64,000 nt of DNA from Cyathus striatus (GCA_025738555.1 JAOVFP010000022.1:620001-684000), one strand, 5' to 3'; positions 12,372-24,011 are shown, counted from the first letter of the stretch. Notes: generated by a model from the sequence alone, not told the origin. Made by a program: numbers and translations.

Positions 12372-13149
12372 CTGTGGTACGAGTTAGCGAGGTTGTAAGC
12401 AGTAGCGAAAAGAAGAGAAAGGAGGGTAGATAGGAAGGTGAAGGACAATGGCATGAGGAATCGGGGCGATAGCTCACGGTCCTAAGGAAAGCTTAAAGCA
12501 CGCATACGAGCAAAGTTGGGAGACAGGAGCGGGTTGTTGAGGGCCAGAGCCTTTCAGAGCCCCAAGCCCCCCACTCCCAACCCAATTTCACCCAGTCGTG
12601 TAGGACGAATCAGGAGGCGAAAGCCAGTACAACGCCATCACCAGCTTCGTACACCCTGGCCTGCATCCCATACTGGATGACGCAGAGCGAAACCACCTCC
12701 CACCTCACCACCCACCTCACCCCCCAACGCCCAAAGCGCCAGCACATTGCACACCTCGAGCGCGTACACCCAACCCTACGCCACGTTGCGCACGAAGGAG
12801 CGAGAAGATAGAGAAAGAGGAGGAACGCGAGAGCCAGTACGATACAGGGGACGATGAGAGCGAGCAGCATTGGTGGTCCCCAAGTCAACACAAACGCATA
12901 CCCGACCCCTCCCGACCCGACCACGACGCACCAGCCAACCAAGGCCCAGACGTGGTCAACAGGACGATCAATGCCCATCCAGCACCCCACGGGCCAAAGC
13001 CATCCATGGTCCAGCGTCAAACACTAACTCCCCTCACCCAACGCCCAACGCTTCAAACCGTGGCACACAGAAGACGGGTGTCGAAAGTCGAAAGCCAACA
13101 CGACTCCAACATGAAACGGGAGCAAGTGCCGCGATAGTGCACACCCGCT
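12372..13149. other. Diverged G+C-rich repeat sequence between two pseudogenes
   Basis: Contains phrases of the same diverged repeat family as 11093-11640. The minus-strand open frame at 12610-13020 has hydrophobic runs but no recognisable domain, and I treat it as spurious. No gene is supported. Confidence 0.35.
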
Positions 13150-13324
13150 TTCTCAAAGCCTGAGGTGGATATGGTTCTGAGGGACGTGCAGGTGCAGGCG
13201 GAGATGTTGGCGTTGTTGGATGGGGAGGTTCGGTGTGGGAGGGAGTTTTTGAGTAAGGTTTGGGGGGTGGTGCAGGGAGAGGGGGTGGTGTGCGACACTG
13301 GGAGGGAGAGGAAGGAGTCAACGT
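13150..13324 (+). pseudogene. C-terminal fragment of COP9 signalosome subunit 3 (inverted piece)
   Basis: The plus-strand frame ending at 13324 reads FSKPEVDMVLRDVQVQAEML then ALLDGEVRCGREFLSKV. This matches the helical C-terminal tail of CSN3-type subunits, where an acidic helix with paired leucines follows the winged-helix end of the PCI domain. The piece directly upstream in the protein lies on the opposite strand at 13397-13715, so this fragment is inverted relative to the rest. It has no start codon context and ends at TAG after a frameshifted tail. Assignment rests on remembered family similarity. Confidence 0.5.
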
Positions 13325-13396
13325 AGTGGTGGGTTGCGGCTCGAGCTAGGGCTCGTAGAATGCTTTTCTGTGCTTTAGCGTACCAGGTCCAGATAC

Positions 13397-13715
13397 CCAT
13401 TGGTCGTGGCCTGTTGGTGCCGTTTGGGGGATCGGAGAAGGATACGGTACTTGGATGTGAATTGTGTGTGTAGGATGTTACCTGCGAACGAAGTGAGCAT
13501 AAGAAAAAAGAGGAGGGAAGAATGGAAGAGAGAACAGACCATACTCAAATCAACTCCCTAGCCTCCTCCTCCCCCATCCGCGTCACCAGCAACAGTCCTC
13601 CCAATCTCCCCCAACCCGAGCGTCAAATACGTCCCCGTCAACATTTTAACGTTCCATTCTTTCACTATATCCACAACCTTCCTCAGAGTCCCAGGTTCTT
13701 CTCAGCTGCGAAGAG
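13397..13715 (-). pseudogene. COP9 signalosome subunit 3 relic, PCI-domain part
   Basis: On the minus strand, FAAEKNLGL (near 13710) is followed by KVVDIVKEWNVKMLTG and TYLTLGLGEIGRTV (13680-13600), then EEARELI and a stop. After an intron-like gap with an acceptor near 13480 comes STVSFSDPPNG (to about 13405). Order and spacing match the PCI/winged-helix end of CSN3, a subunit of the COP9 signalosome that removes Nedd8 from cullins. A frameshift lies between NLGL and KVVD and another near 13565. The following C-terminal helix is on the plus strand at 13150-13324. The gene is therefore broken and rearranged; an intact copy should exist elsewhere in the genome. Confidence 0.55.
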
Positions 13716-14663
13716 TTGGTGGTGGTCTGTTGTAAACAGGTAGCGGTAATTGAAAGGTTTTGCGGATGTTGCTGATGTATACACCTACTTGCCTTCCTGG
13801 TGGAGGGGATTACAGATTCCCATCCGTCCTATTCGTAGGCGGGGGGATAGTTGAGTTCGAGGATGGCAGCTGAGGAAGTGGGTATGCAGACGAGGAAGTG
13901 GATCACCGCACTTGGCGGCCAAACATATGCTTACCTAACACACTGAGAGCGCCAATATGCCATCATGATGTATCAAATCGACTGCCAGCTCAAGCACATT
14001 ACAAGCGATCCTATCGATATGACGATAAGTCTATGTATGTAATTCGACAACTCCCAGAGCCCAATCAGATCCACTGAAACTATACCGTTCGATCGACGAC
14101 AGCCTCCACACGATTTCTCTTCAACAGTCTTCCACGCGATCCAACTGATTCTGCTAATTGGGGTTTGGACTTGACCGCGTTATCTTTGTGTATCAAGCGC
14201 CTGAGCCAAAACTGGACAGCTGTCAGCTGGACCGTTCAATCGATGACACTTCCTTCACACACGGGTTCCATATATACCAGTGATCTTCTCTGCTTTTCCC
14301 GTCTTCCAAACGATCTAAACCAAGACTGTCCCCCTAATACTACGTTAGTTATCGATTATCACAAAAAGCGTGAACAATTGATTAATTGTATTTCAAACTG
14401 AACTAGCTCTGCGATAAGTCACTGATAGAAACTTACGATCGGCGATGCGATTTCTTGCCATGTGCCAGTGGTTCTTTTAACATAAGAGATATCACCTTCA
14501 CCTTGCCGTCACCCGCAAACGATGAGTAGCAAAGGATAGCATCCAGGCTTAAGTGGACTATAATTCTGCGCATATAACAACTCTACGTTTGATATACTCC
14601 AGTCATACATCACCCAAAACTTCAGCCAAAGTCATAGTATGCAATATGACTTCAGTATGGCAT
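13716..14663. other. No recognisable gene; small internal duplication
   Basis: The phrase accgttcNatcgaNgaca occurs near 14085 and again near 14232, about 145 bases apart, with the second copy reading T or A at CpG positions. Open frames are short and unassigned. Confidence 0.35.
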
Positions 14664-14930
14664 TTAGTTGGGATCCCATCCAGTCTCATATACATCCTCA
14701 TAAAAGCTGGCAGCATCTTCTCTATCCATATCAGCCCATCGCCGTTTTATCTCATAAAACGGACACTGCTTTCTAAGAACGCGACGAGTCGGTAAACATC
14801 TAGCACCGTTCAACCCCGCTGCATCATACTGGTCTACTTCATGCACATCGATGTCACCCAATCCTCTTCTGGATGAAGGAAGGGGGTCAGTTCTCAGGAA
14901 CACGACTGCCAGTCTGGGCCAAATATTCAC
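14664..14930 (-). CDS. Hypothetical fragment, possibly the last exon of a gene
   Basis: I do not recognise this gene. The C-terminal part, with KQCPFYEIKRRWADMDRED and FYEDVYETGWDP before the stop, has a charged and aromatic composition that looks like real protein rather than chance. The N-terminal third is less convincing and may be intron. The solo LTR starting at 14944 lies immediately upstream, so the 5' part may have been separated or lost. Confidence 0.3.
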   Translation of the reverse strand: MNIWPRLAVVFLRTDPLPSSRRGLGDIDVHEVDQYDAAGLNGARCLPTRRVLRKQCPFYEIKRRWADMDREDAASFYEDVYETGWDPN

Positions 14931-14943
14931 CTCCTACCCCAGC

Positions 14944-15265
14944 TGTTAGATGTACACACAGAGTGGTCTGTAGGACTGAGAGAGACACAAAGGGTCTGAA
15001 GTCCAAAGTACAGTGAGCAAGTTATATTGAGATAGTGAATGTACAAACATACCTGAAGTCCAAAGTACAGTGAGCAAGTGGGGCTTGTCACTGTAGGACC
15101 TCAGGATTATATACTGCTAGCTATCTACCAAGGTCTAAAGTCTTTACCAAGATCCCAACCAAGGTCCAAGGTCCCAACCAAGGTCCAAGATCTTTACCAA
15201 GGTCCTGTACCTAAGTCTACCTAAGGTCCATTAGTAAGCAGAGAAGTGTCAGATCACTTCTAACA
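14944..15265. mobile_element. Solo LTR, 322 bp
   Basis: The ends form the inverted pair TGTTAGA and TCTAACA. Flanking pentamers are CCAGC (14939-14943) and CTAGC (15266-15270), a near-perfect target duplication differing by one C/T. Inside, a 25-bp direct repeat (ctgaagtccaaagtacag...) occurs near 14996 and 15053, followed by short repeats of ccaaggtcc up to about 15230. A tggtatcaga string resembling an initiator-Met tRNA primer site occurs on the minus strand near 15375, but outside the LTR and not adjacent to it. Confidence 0.6.
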
Positions 15266-15399
15266 CTAGCATGAGCGACATCATGGCCATGCTTGTTACG
15301 TTCCTACCCTCCATGTCTATGTTCTCCCCCATGAGCCGCCACTGAGTTGCACATGACATGCGACACAATATCTGATACCAGTACTTCAATTGTGAGTGT

Positions 15400-16967
15400 A
15401 TGGATAAGTGTACCATTTTCCGACTCCTTATCTGTTCAAAATTTCACTCAACATTTCCAAAAGATCAGAACATGTTGACCCTGAAGGCCCATCTTCAAAG
15501 ATGCTGTGTGCTATTCCTGTTACACATGTGAAAAGCATTCAGAGTTCCATTTTGGATATAAACAAACATGTATATCCGATATAGCAGGATTATGGGTCAT
15601 ATGACTGCAGTGTGTTGTCAGACATTTATAGACTGTGATGATCAGATTCTGATGCTTTGGCTCATAACACTCAGATAACAAGAACATGTCAACAGCTTTG
15701 TGACACTTTATAAAACTTGTTCATCTATGTGTTTGTTCCCCCTTCCCGGTTTTCTCAACACCTCGCTGAAGTGTCACAATGCTGATTCACAAGCTTAAAT
15801 ATGATCTTACATCATCTCAATGGCTGAAACTCATAACACCACTAAAGCATTTCCCCATGCACAGAATGTCTATGTGTCAAATGCACAGATAACTACCATT
15901 GGGGGTAATCAAACAACTAGCACTGTCAATAACTACAATGTAAAAAGTGATCCTGAAATCTTGGAGAAACTTAAGCTGTTGCAGCCAATTGATCATAATG
16001 CAAGGCATTATCCTCTTAAATGTATGGAAGGGACTAGAGTTACAAAATTGAATGAAATTTATAAGTGGCTGGATGATTTTGGTATGTGGATATATGGACT
16101 ACTAGTATACTGTCACTTGTGTATTTCATTTCAATGGGATTCTCACCTGAGAAATTATTCATCCACGAACTACATACTACTCATGCCATGCAATCATGCA
16201 TACTGCATCCTTGCCAGATGCAGCATGATATTGATCCCTTCAAGATTCCTTATCTGTTCAAAATGTCACCCAGCATTTAAGAAAATTTGGGATTTTTCAA
16301 TGTTCAACTCCTGGCCTTCAAATGCATACCATGATATACCTGTAGTATCAATTACTGGTACTTCACAATTCTGTATTTTATTTTTAGAAAACACATTTGA
16401 ACCTCATGCAAACAGCATTCATAATATCATTTTGGATATACACACATGTATTAAATATAGTCATACAACCACAACCGCGTTGTTACATTTAGATAGATCG
16501 TGAAGGCATATCCTTGTGTGGTGACTTCTCTTCAGAAGGATTGAATGTGTAGAAGCATGAATTTCCGATGCTTTGGCTCATAATGCATTGAGTAACATGC
16601 ATTAATGACATTGCACCACTTTATAAAGCCCATTCATCTATCATTTGTTCCACCTTCTGGTCTTCTCAAATGCATCACCCAAGTTACAACACCGATTCGC
16701 AAGCTCAACTACGATCTTACTTTATCTTCAATGGCTGAAAATCAATATGGTGCTCAAGTGTTCTCCGGCACACAACACGTAAATGCACTGAATGCACAGA
16801 TAACCACATTACTGTCAATAACCACAGCATAAAAAGTGATCATGAAATCTCAGAAAAACTTAAACTATTGCAGCCTATTGACCAGAACTTGCATTATCCT
16901 CTTCCATGCATGGAAGGGACTAGAGTTACAATTCTGAATGAAATTGATAAGTGGCTCAATAATTTTG
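15400..16967 (+). repeat. Tandem duplication of an NLR promoter and first exon, about 0.91-kb unit
   Basis: Unit 1 (about 15400-16081) and unit 2 (about 16235-16967) share ccttatctgttcaaaat, cattttggatata, ccgatgctttggctcataa-type and cactttataaa blocks in the same order, followed by a matching start ATG (15820 and 16731) and first exon. The two ATGs are 911 bases apart. The TATA-like tttataaa sits about 110-120 bases before each ATG. Confidence 0.8.
15820..16081 (+). pseudogene. Orphan first exon of a NACHT-WD40 gene (upstream duplicate)
   Basis: The frame begins MAETHNTTKAF and contains NVYVSNAQITTIGGNQTTS and VNNYNV, a typical N-terminal lead of basidiomycete NLR proteins, then LLQPIDHNARHYPLKCMEGT and KWLDDF up to a GTATGT donor at 16082. 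No NACHT exon follows; instead the promoter copy of the next gene begins. A transcript could in principle splice from this donor to the NACHT acceptor at 17023, giving a product that avoids the frameshift in the second copy. That is inference. Confidence 0.7.
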
Positions 16968-19483
16968 GTGAGTAGATATATTGGTATATTTATGACAGAG
17001 CTCAAATCAATCACTTTTATAGATGACTCCACTCCAAATATTATGTGGATTACTGGTAGTCCTGGAACTGGGAAATCTGCAATTGCCTCTACTCTTATTG
17101 ATAAGCTCAGCTCAGGGGGGTTGGAGAGACTGGGTGGCTACCATTTCTTTAAGAGAGATGATAACAATTTGAGTGATGCAGCTGTAGTTTGGAGAACAAT
17201 AGCTGCAGATTTAGCATTGGGGGCACACTATTCCAATGTGAAGGGGAATATTTCAGGACATCTTGATGACAACTTCAACCTTGGTGCAATTGAATGGCAT
17301 TTTGAGCACCTGATAGCTGATACACTTACAACTTGTCATGATGGGTTAATGAAGTTTCCTCCTGTATTTGTTATTGATGCACTGGATGAGTGTAAATCCT
17401 TAAAAGATATCAGGAAAACTTTCAACAGTTGGATTGAACTTCCAAGTCATTATAAGCTGATATTAACTGGCAGATCAGGTTCTGAACCTGATATTGTTCA
17501 CAATCCTCAAAAATGTGTTTCTGTTAGACTAGAAACTGATTCAAAGCTGGACCCAGAAATTAATAAAAACATTTATCAATTCTTAGAGACATCTTTAGAA
17601 ATTGACAAGAATGAGCTGCAGTTAGATTCAGTTGAAAATGAATTAGACAAAATGACAGAAAGAGCTGCAGGATTATTTATATGGGCATTCACAGCAATAA
17701 AGTACATAACAACCACACAATATACTGAAAATGAGGCATCACCAAGGGAGAAGCTTAACCAAGTGCTATCTGGAGAGATAGACAATCCAGTTGACACACT
17801 GTATCAGCAAATACTTCAAAATTCATTTGGAAACTGGCATAATGACAGAAAAGAAATTTTTAAACAGGTTTTAGCTACTATTTATTTGGCAAAATCTCCA
17901 CTACCTAAAGATGAGCTTCAATACTTTCTTACAATTGATTGTGAAATGAAGTATTTGAAAGAAGAAATCAAAAGAATACTACATTTCCTTCAACCAGTAA
18001 CAGCAATAAACAATAACAGCATAGTGTTTCATCATTTAACTTTTGGAGAGTTTCTTATGAAATCATCTGAAATAAACATATTCTCAGTAAATGATGAAAA
18101 GCATATAAAGAGAATGGCAAAATCAACACTGGAAATACTGAACAAGGAACTTAAATTCAATATTTACAATGTTGAATCATCATATCTAATGAATGATAAT
18201 ATTGATGACTTGCATGAAAGAGTATGCAAGTATATACCAATGTATCTTCAATATTGCAGCAAATATTGGAATTTACATTATGTGGAAATGATAGAAAGTG
18301 AAAAAATAATATTCACATCTTTGATGGAACTAAATATATTCATATATTGCAAATTTTTATATTGGTTAGAAGTAATGAGTCTCCTAAATGAAATGCTAAA
18401 AGTAACTGAAATGTTAAAAATGATCATTACATATACAAAAGTATGTTATAAATATTTTAAATAAAGTGAAAGCTTACATTTTAGCAGGAAAACCCAAGAG
18501 TTTATAAATTTATTGAAGATGCTCTGAAATTGATGCATAATTTTTACTTTCCCATAAGAAGAAGCATGACACACATATATATATCAGTGTTGGCATTTGC
18601 ACCTGAGGACTCATTAGTCATAAAGCACTATTCACCTTTCTTCAGAAATGTGCTTAAAATTGAAAAGGGAAGAGATATAATCTGGAAGGCAGCATTTTAT
18701 ACTAGACCATTTGAAGGCCACAGGACTATGGTGTTATCAGTGGCATTCTCTCCAGATGGAACACAAGTGGTGTCTGGGTCAGGTGATCAAACAGTCAGAG
18801 TGTGGAATGTTGCAGGTGGAGAAACCATTGCTGGACCATTTGAAGGCCACAGTCATTATGTGTTATAAGTGGCATTCTCTCCAGATGGAACACAAGTGGT
18901 GTCTGGATCAGGTGATAAAACAGTCAGAGTATGGAATGTGGCAAATGGAGAAACCATTGCTGGACTGTTTGAAGGTCACAGTCATTATGTGACATTAGTG
19001 GCATTCTCTCCAAATGGAACACAGGTGGTGTCTGGGTCAGATGATAAAACAGTCAGAGTGTGGGATGTGGCTAGTGGAGAAACCATTGCTGGACCATTTG
19101 AGAGCCACATTAGTTTGGTGTCATCAGTGGGATTCTCCCCAGATGGAACACAAGTGGTATCTGGATCAGGTGATAAAACAGTCAGAGTGTGGGACATAAA
19201 GACAGATTGTCTAAGAGTGGTTGACATATTCAGAAGTCTAAAAGTTTTTTTTGCTTGTGATAAAACAGGATGGGCAAGAGACAACTATGATAATGTACTG
19301 TTCTGGGTACCTTCACATGATCAAAAATGTTTGTGTAGTTCACAAACTGTGCAAATTATGTCAAGTTATGACATTTGTAAAGTTAATTCCACAAATTATT
19401 TTTGTGGAGCAGATTGGATTAAATGCAAAACTGACTCTCCTACTCTTCCCAAATACCTTGATCTTCCCATTTCTAGTTTATGA
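16731..19483 (+). pseudogene. NACHT-WD40 NLR gene with frameshift and premature stop
   Basis: Exon 1 begins at 16731. An intron spans 16968-17022 (GTGAGT/TATAG), and the NACHT exon runs 17023-18440 with Walker A GSPGTGKSA, Walker B FVIDALDEC and LILTGRSG. A 47-nt intron at 18441-18487 (GTATGT/GCAG) leads in phase 0 to the last exon, 18488-19483. The last exon carries PFEGH and four WD40 repeats of 43 residues, then a C-rich tail. Two lesions are visible. Compared with the upstream duplicate, exon 1 lacks 22 nt near 16810, shifting the frame. A TAA at 18866-18868 replaces the TCA of the preceding repeat between WD repeats 1 and 2. Such receptors are linked to incompatibility and immunity-like signalling in fungi. 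Splicing from the upstream orphan exon could rescue the first lesion, not the second. Confidence 0.8.
18740..19200 (+). repeat. Near-identical WD40 repeats, 129-bp period
   Basis: The phrase VAFSPDGTQVVSGSGD recurs with starts spaced 129 bases apart (about 18740, 18869, 18998, 19127), each followed by TVRVWNV or TVRVWDV and ETIAGPFEGH-like sequence. Units differ mainly at a few residues (GSGDQ, GSDDK; SHYV, ISLV), the pattern of repeats kept uniform by concerted evolution. The TAA at 18866 lies at the end of the first full unit. Confidence 0.85.
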
Positions 19484-19812
19484 AATACAAAGATCATAGT
19501 GAATAATGTAAGGGAATTGGTAGACAATGATAATAGTAGTAGAGAGAACAAACATAAGCAATCATGTTGTACCTGCAAAATTATGTAGCATAGGGAGATA
19601 GATTTTTAGTTACATTTTTGTGAGCTATATGGTTTTTCATTTGATCAGACATTAAGAATAAAATAAATAAAATGATGCTAGCAGGTGGCACAGCCTACTT
19701 CTAACTTATATAATTAATTACTAAGGGCTAGGAGTGAACTCAATACTAGTACTTTAAAATTTGAAGTGGAGACTTTTGTTAATAGTTGATAGAAATCATA
19801 GAAGTATATGGA
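19484..19812. other. Intergenic, no feature seen
   Basis: AT-rich sequence between the WD40 gene and the left end of the DDE transposon. A phrase around 19675-19705 (gctagcaggtggcacagcc) recurs in related form near 28528. Confidence 0.4.
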
Positions 19813-20889
19813 ATGTAAGGTTGTGCTCACTAAGTTCCAGCACCCTTATATAAGCATATTATGTAAGCACCAAGAGCAGCCAAATGTGAGATGTGAAAAA
19901 ACGAAAAAAATTATGTCATCAGAAATCACTAAGAGCCTAGCTACTGGATGCCGCAACCTCCTTCCTCACTGCAGCTACAATTTCAGGTGGTAGTTTTCAA
20001 TGACTATGGTACCTGTGATTTGCCCATGCTGCTTCAACTCCTGTCAGCCCAGCTCGATAAGCAGAGATAAACCTAGCAGCATGATTTGCATATCTATCCA
20101 TAGTTACTAGCTATTACTTAGTCCACAGATTTGAATACATATGCATACATAACTATTTGGACATAAGGAACATCATCAAGACAACACAATATGTTCTTAA
20201 TCATATCATCTTGGTTTGAGGTTGGAGGGCTGTTATGGTATCAAAGTTTTGCTGCACCCCAGTATTGCTCTATGAAATTCAGCTCACAGTGGTATTTTGG
20301 ATAAAAATCACAAATATGACCATGTGAGATTACAAGCTCTTCCAAATGAGACTTCTGATTCACAAAGTCAGGCTGTGTGAAAAGAAGCCACCTACAACAG
20401 CAATCTGTCCAGCCAATTTCACACTGAAAGCCATCACACTGAGCTCGCAAACCATTCTCTGGCCACAAGCCATGCTCGTGAATTATTTGTTCCATACCTT
20501 TGAACCATCCAGGCATTGTGGGGTGATCTTCATCATAATAAAAGCTTTGTATTTCACCATTTGGGAGGAATGTTGAACACATTTTTGGGCCTTCTTTGTG
20601 GTGTGTCCAGATCTCAGAAGGGTGCTTTGGCATTTTCCTTGCTAAAAGGGCATCAGCTGCATGCTTTTGATGGCTGGGTGCATTGTCAAATAAAAATAGA
20701 CCAGTTGCAAGGCCATTTGTTTTTGCCTCAAATAGAGGACATGACACTGACCCACATTCTCAGGAGAATCCAGTGAGATTCTCATGAGATTCTCTGATAC
20801 TCCAGTGAGAATCCAGTGAGAATATAGTGATAGAATGAGAGAGTAGTGAGAGTTCAGTGAGAGTTTACTGAGACTACAGTGAGAAAATA

Positions 20890-21951
20890 GCCGCAGTCAA
20901 AGTTGAGCTGCGAAAGGTGAAGGTGAAGGTGAAGGTGGCAGTGCACCTGCCTAAAAGAGAAGTCGCACGCGATTTTGTAAGTCCGACTGCTTGAACGTCA
21001 CGCTCCCTATCTGTACATCACGTGAAACAATATTTGTGGCTTATCTCTTGCTTATCTCCCTCATCTTAGGGCTGCCAACCGTACCATAACGGGTTACAGC
21101 CATATTTTGAAAACCGTTTATGGTACGGGTTAAAGCATGGCCGTAAATGGTTTATGGTTAGATATCTTTCTCGTTTGAAATCATCAGCTAGCAAATGCTA
21201 CGGTGATCTTACACCAGGAAATTTTTCATTTTTCACTGAATTGGCATTGAACACCAGTATATACCAAATTTTATGTATAATTGCAAAACCTATGACTGAA
21301 TAGCATGATTTGTAATTATAAATTTCAAAGGCATTTGCTTGATATGAGCTCTGGCTTTAGTCCTGTAGCTGTCTTACAAATGAAGGATAAGGCAGTGCAT
21401 TGGGAGAACATTAATGTATTTGTAAGTGACTCTGAACTAACTGATAGCATGTCCTTTCTTATCTCATGTTACCTCTGTCTCATCGACTTCAGGTTCTCTA
21501 CAAGTTGGAGGAAGCACGTTGGCATGTAAAATATGCTCCACCAGTGAGATAGACATTGAGGATGCTCCAGCCTCCTTCAATAGCCTTTATTACTGTACCT
21601 ACTTACCGACTTGACATCTATAGTTGGTTAGATCACAGGCCTATATCTCTGGAGTCCCTGTGAGCTCTCAGTGCCCTCAAAATGAACTTGATAAGCTGCT
21701 AGCTTCCTCCACTTTCCTTAGTACTTCCCCCACAACTGGGATTAATTCCACGAAAGGCCTTCAAAAACGAAGCAAAAGGAGGGGGAAATGATAGAGAATG
21801 CGACACGTTAATGCGGGGACGTGTTGCCATTGTGTACTCGTCACAGTATGTCACGCTGGACTTGCAAATCACATGCGACTTCTCTTTTAGGCAGGTGCAC
21901 TGCCACCTTCACCTTCACCTTCACCTTTCGCAGCTCAACTTTGACTGCAGC
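20890..21951. mobile_element. Nested TA-flanked element with about 95-bp inverted repeats
   Basis: The left repeat starts gccgcagtcaaagttgagct at 20890 and continues through three gaaggt units and gcctaaaagagaagtcgca; the same sequence is inverted up to 21951. TA dinucleotides flank both ends (20888-20889, 21952-21953), as in Tc1/mariner-type insertion. The interior has no transposase. It contains at 21067 the start of another element family (tagggctgccaac), the same end found at 24012, without its partner end. Confidence 0.75.
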
Positions 21952-22129
21952 TAATGCATGATTTTCATCTCAGTAAAATCTCACCTAATTCTTATTGGGT
22001 GAGAATCTCTGAGAGTCCAGTGAGAATCTAGTGAGAATAAGTCACTGGACTCTCAGTACAGTCTCTGACATTTAACTCTGTTGTTACAAATTCCCACACA
22101 ATATTTCATAAGATCTCTCTGCACCAAAG

Positions 22130-22925
22130 TGGTCATGTGACCTGTGTGACATCTTGGAAAAGCGTGACATCTTGGAAAAAGTGCAACATGTGTGATATGT
22201 GTGATATATCATAGCCATCACACTTGTCACACTTTTCCCAACATGTCACACTTTTTCCAACATTGTTCAATATGTCACATGTAAGCTGTACATAGACTCT
22301 ATTGTCACATATGTGTGAAAGTGTGACATGTTGGAAAATGTTGGAAAAGCGTGACAAGTGTGGGAAAAAGTGTGACATGTTGGAAAAGCGTGACATGTTT
22401 GGAAACCACTGGAGACAAAAGTGTGACATGTGTGACAAGCGTGGGGAAAGTGTGACATGTTGGAAGCGTGACATATGTGACAATGTGGGGAAGTGTGACA
22501 TGTTAGAAAAAGTTGGGTAAGTGTGATGGTTATGATATGTGACACTTTTCTAATACGTCACACTTTTTCCCACGCTTGTCACACATGTCACGCTTTCCAA
22601 CATTTTCCAACATGTCACACTTTCATACATGTGTGACAATAGTGTCTAGGTAAAGCATAGACACCACACATTTTCTAACATTTTCCAATGTGTCATGCTT
22701 TTCCCACATTTACCAACCTTTCACACATGTGTGACAAGTATGATAACTGTGGGAAACACATTACAACTGTGACAATAGAGTCTGTGTGACATGTTGGAAA
22801 ATATTGGATGTTACACATATCACGCTTTCCAACATGTCACGCTTTTTCAACATGTCACACTTTCACACATGTGTGACAAGTGTGATAACTGTGGGAAACA
22901 TGTTACAACTGTGACAATAGAGTCT
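22130..22925. repeat. Interleaved direct and inverted repeats of gtgacatgttgg
   Basis: About 800 bases are built from gtgacatgttggaaa and its reverse complement, mixed with tgtgacaagtgtg. The alternation of strands means many hairpins of 12-30 bp could form. Open frames through it, rich in Cys, His and Thr, are repeat translations and not genes. Confidence 0.8.
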
Positions 22926-24011
22926 AGGTACAGCTTAGGCACTTGAGTTCAGTGGAGTTCAGGTAGAGTCCATGTGCCCTACTGATAGTGTAGTGAGACT
23001 CTCACTGGATTCTTGATAGTCTAGTGAGAGTCCAGTGAGACTCTTGATAGTCCGGTGAGAGTCTAGTGAGACTCTCACTGAACTCTTGATAGTCTGGTGA
23101 GAGTTCAGTGAGAGTCCAGTGATAACTGTGGGAGAGTGCAACATACTGCTCAAATACATCAATGGCATAGTCCACCTGGTTCAGAAGATCATTTGAAGAA
23201 AAGTATCCATTGCATTCTTTACCAGCTTTGAACACAACACAAGGATTCATGACTTCACCAGTTTCCCTAAGAAGAGTGAGCTAAAAATAGAAAACTGATT
23301 GATGACTCGGAGATTGAACTCACAGATCTGTGTGAATAAGTCTCCCCCATTCTCTGGTAATCTGATATTATCACTGATGCTCCCTCCCCCTTTCTCTGTG
23401 GTGTTGGTTTGTCTGACTTATGACTCCAGCACTTCTTTCTCCTATCATTTTCATAAAATGTTGATTCATCATGGGTAATGGGGATCAAGCAAAAACATTG
23501 ACCAGATGGAATAGGGAAACCTTCTGGTATGTGAACGAGTTTGCCATCATTGTCAAACAAAAACATTCTTTTTTCATGTCTTTCCCAGCAATCTGCAAAT
23601 CCATCACGATAGGCTATATTGTCTGGTCATTCATGCCCGTCAACATACATTCCATTTGCTTTCTTGCTATACTGCCAGCTGTGCATTCCCAACCATCGCT
23701 TTGCTGTGCTCAGGCTAATGGTTTTTCGTGCAAACCACATATCCTCAAGTTTGGCTTGCATATCTTCTGAGTCTTTAATGAAGTTGCAAATATCCTGTGC
23801 CTGTATGTATCCATCTTTTGCTATCTCTTGTAAATGCAGCTGAATTGCCTGTGAAAAGTCTTCATCCTGAAGAATGGATAAACGTGGTCTGCTATAGCAA
23901 TGGGATGGTAATGCAGTAAGGTTGCTATCAAGATACTGGTGTATCCATGTTCATAGATTCCATGCGTGAGCTTTTCCATGTCCTTGTGAGCATGATGAAA
24001 CTAATGAAGCT

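Larger units (their letters stand above)
20735..23148. mobile_element. Non-autonomous element with KDZ-type ends, 2414 bp, 8-bp TSD
   Basis: Perfect target duplications CTCAAATA lie at 20727-20734 and 23149-23156. The left end is GAGGACATGACACTGACCC; the right end read inward on the minus strand is CAGTATGTTGCACTCTCCC. This GAG/CAG end pattern matches the large KDZ elements in the window. The termini are followed by short repeats of cagtgagagtcc type (20760-20880 and 22925-23120). The interior holds a nested TA-flanked element (20890-21951) and a dense inverted-repeat satellite. No transposase is present. The insertion cuts the DDE transposase gene between its VFE and AKTNGL codons. Confidence 0.85.

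Noticed and set aside
12610..13020. 136-residue minus frame with hydrophobic runs as a membrane protein
   Set aside because: The sequence belongs to the diverged G+C-rich repeat family also seen at 11093-11640; hydrophobicity follows base composition.
15361..15385. Primer-binding site tggtatcaga on minus, implying a full copia element
   Set aside because: It is about 100 bp from the LTR end, the LTR has its own near-matching 5-bp flanks, and no gag-pol is present.
22133..22545. Cys/His-rich frames resembling zinc-finger arrays
   Set aside because: They arise from tgtgacatgttgg repeats read in either direction; spacing does not fit any finger family.
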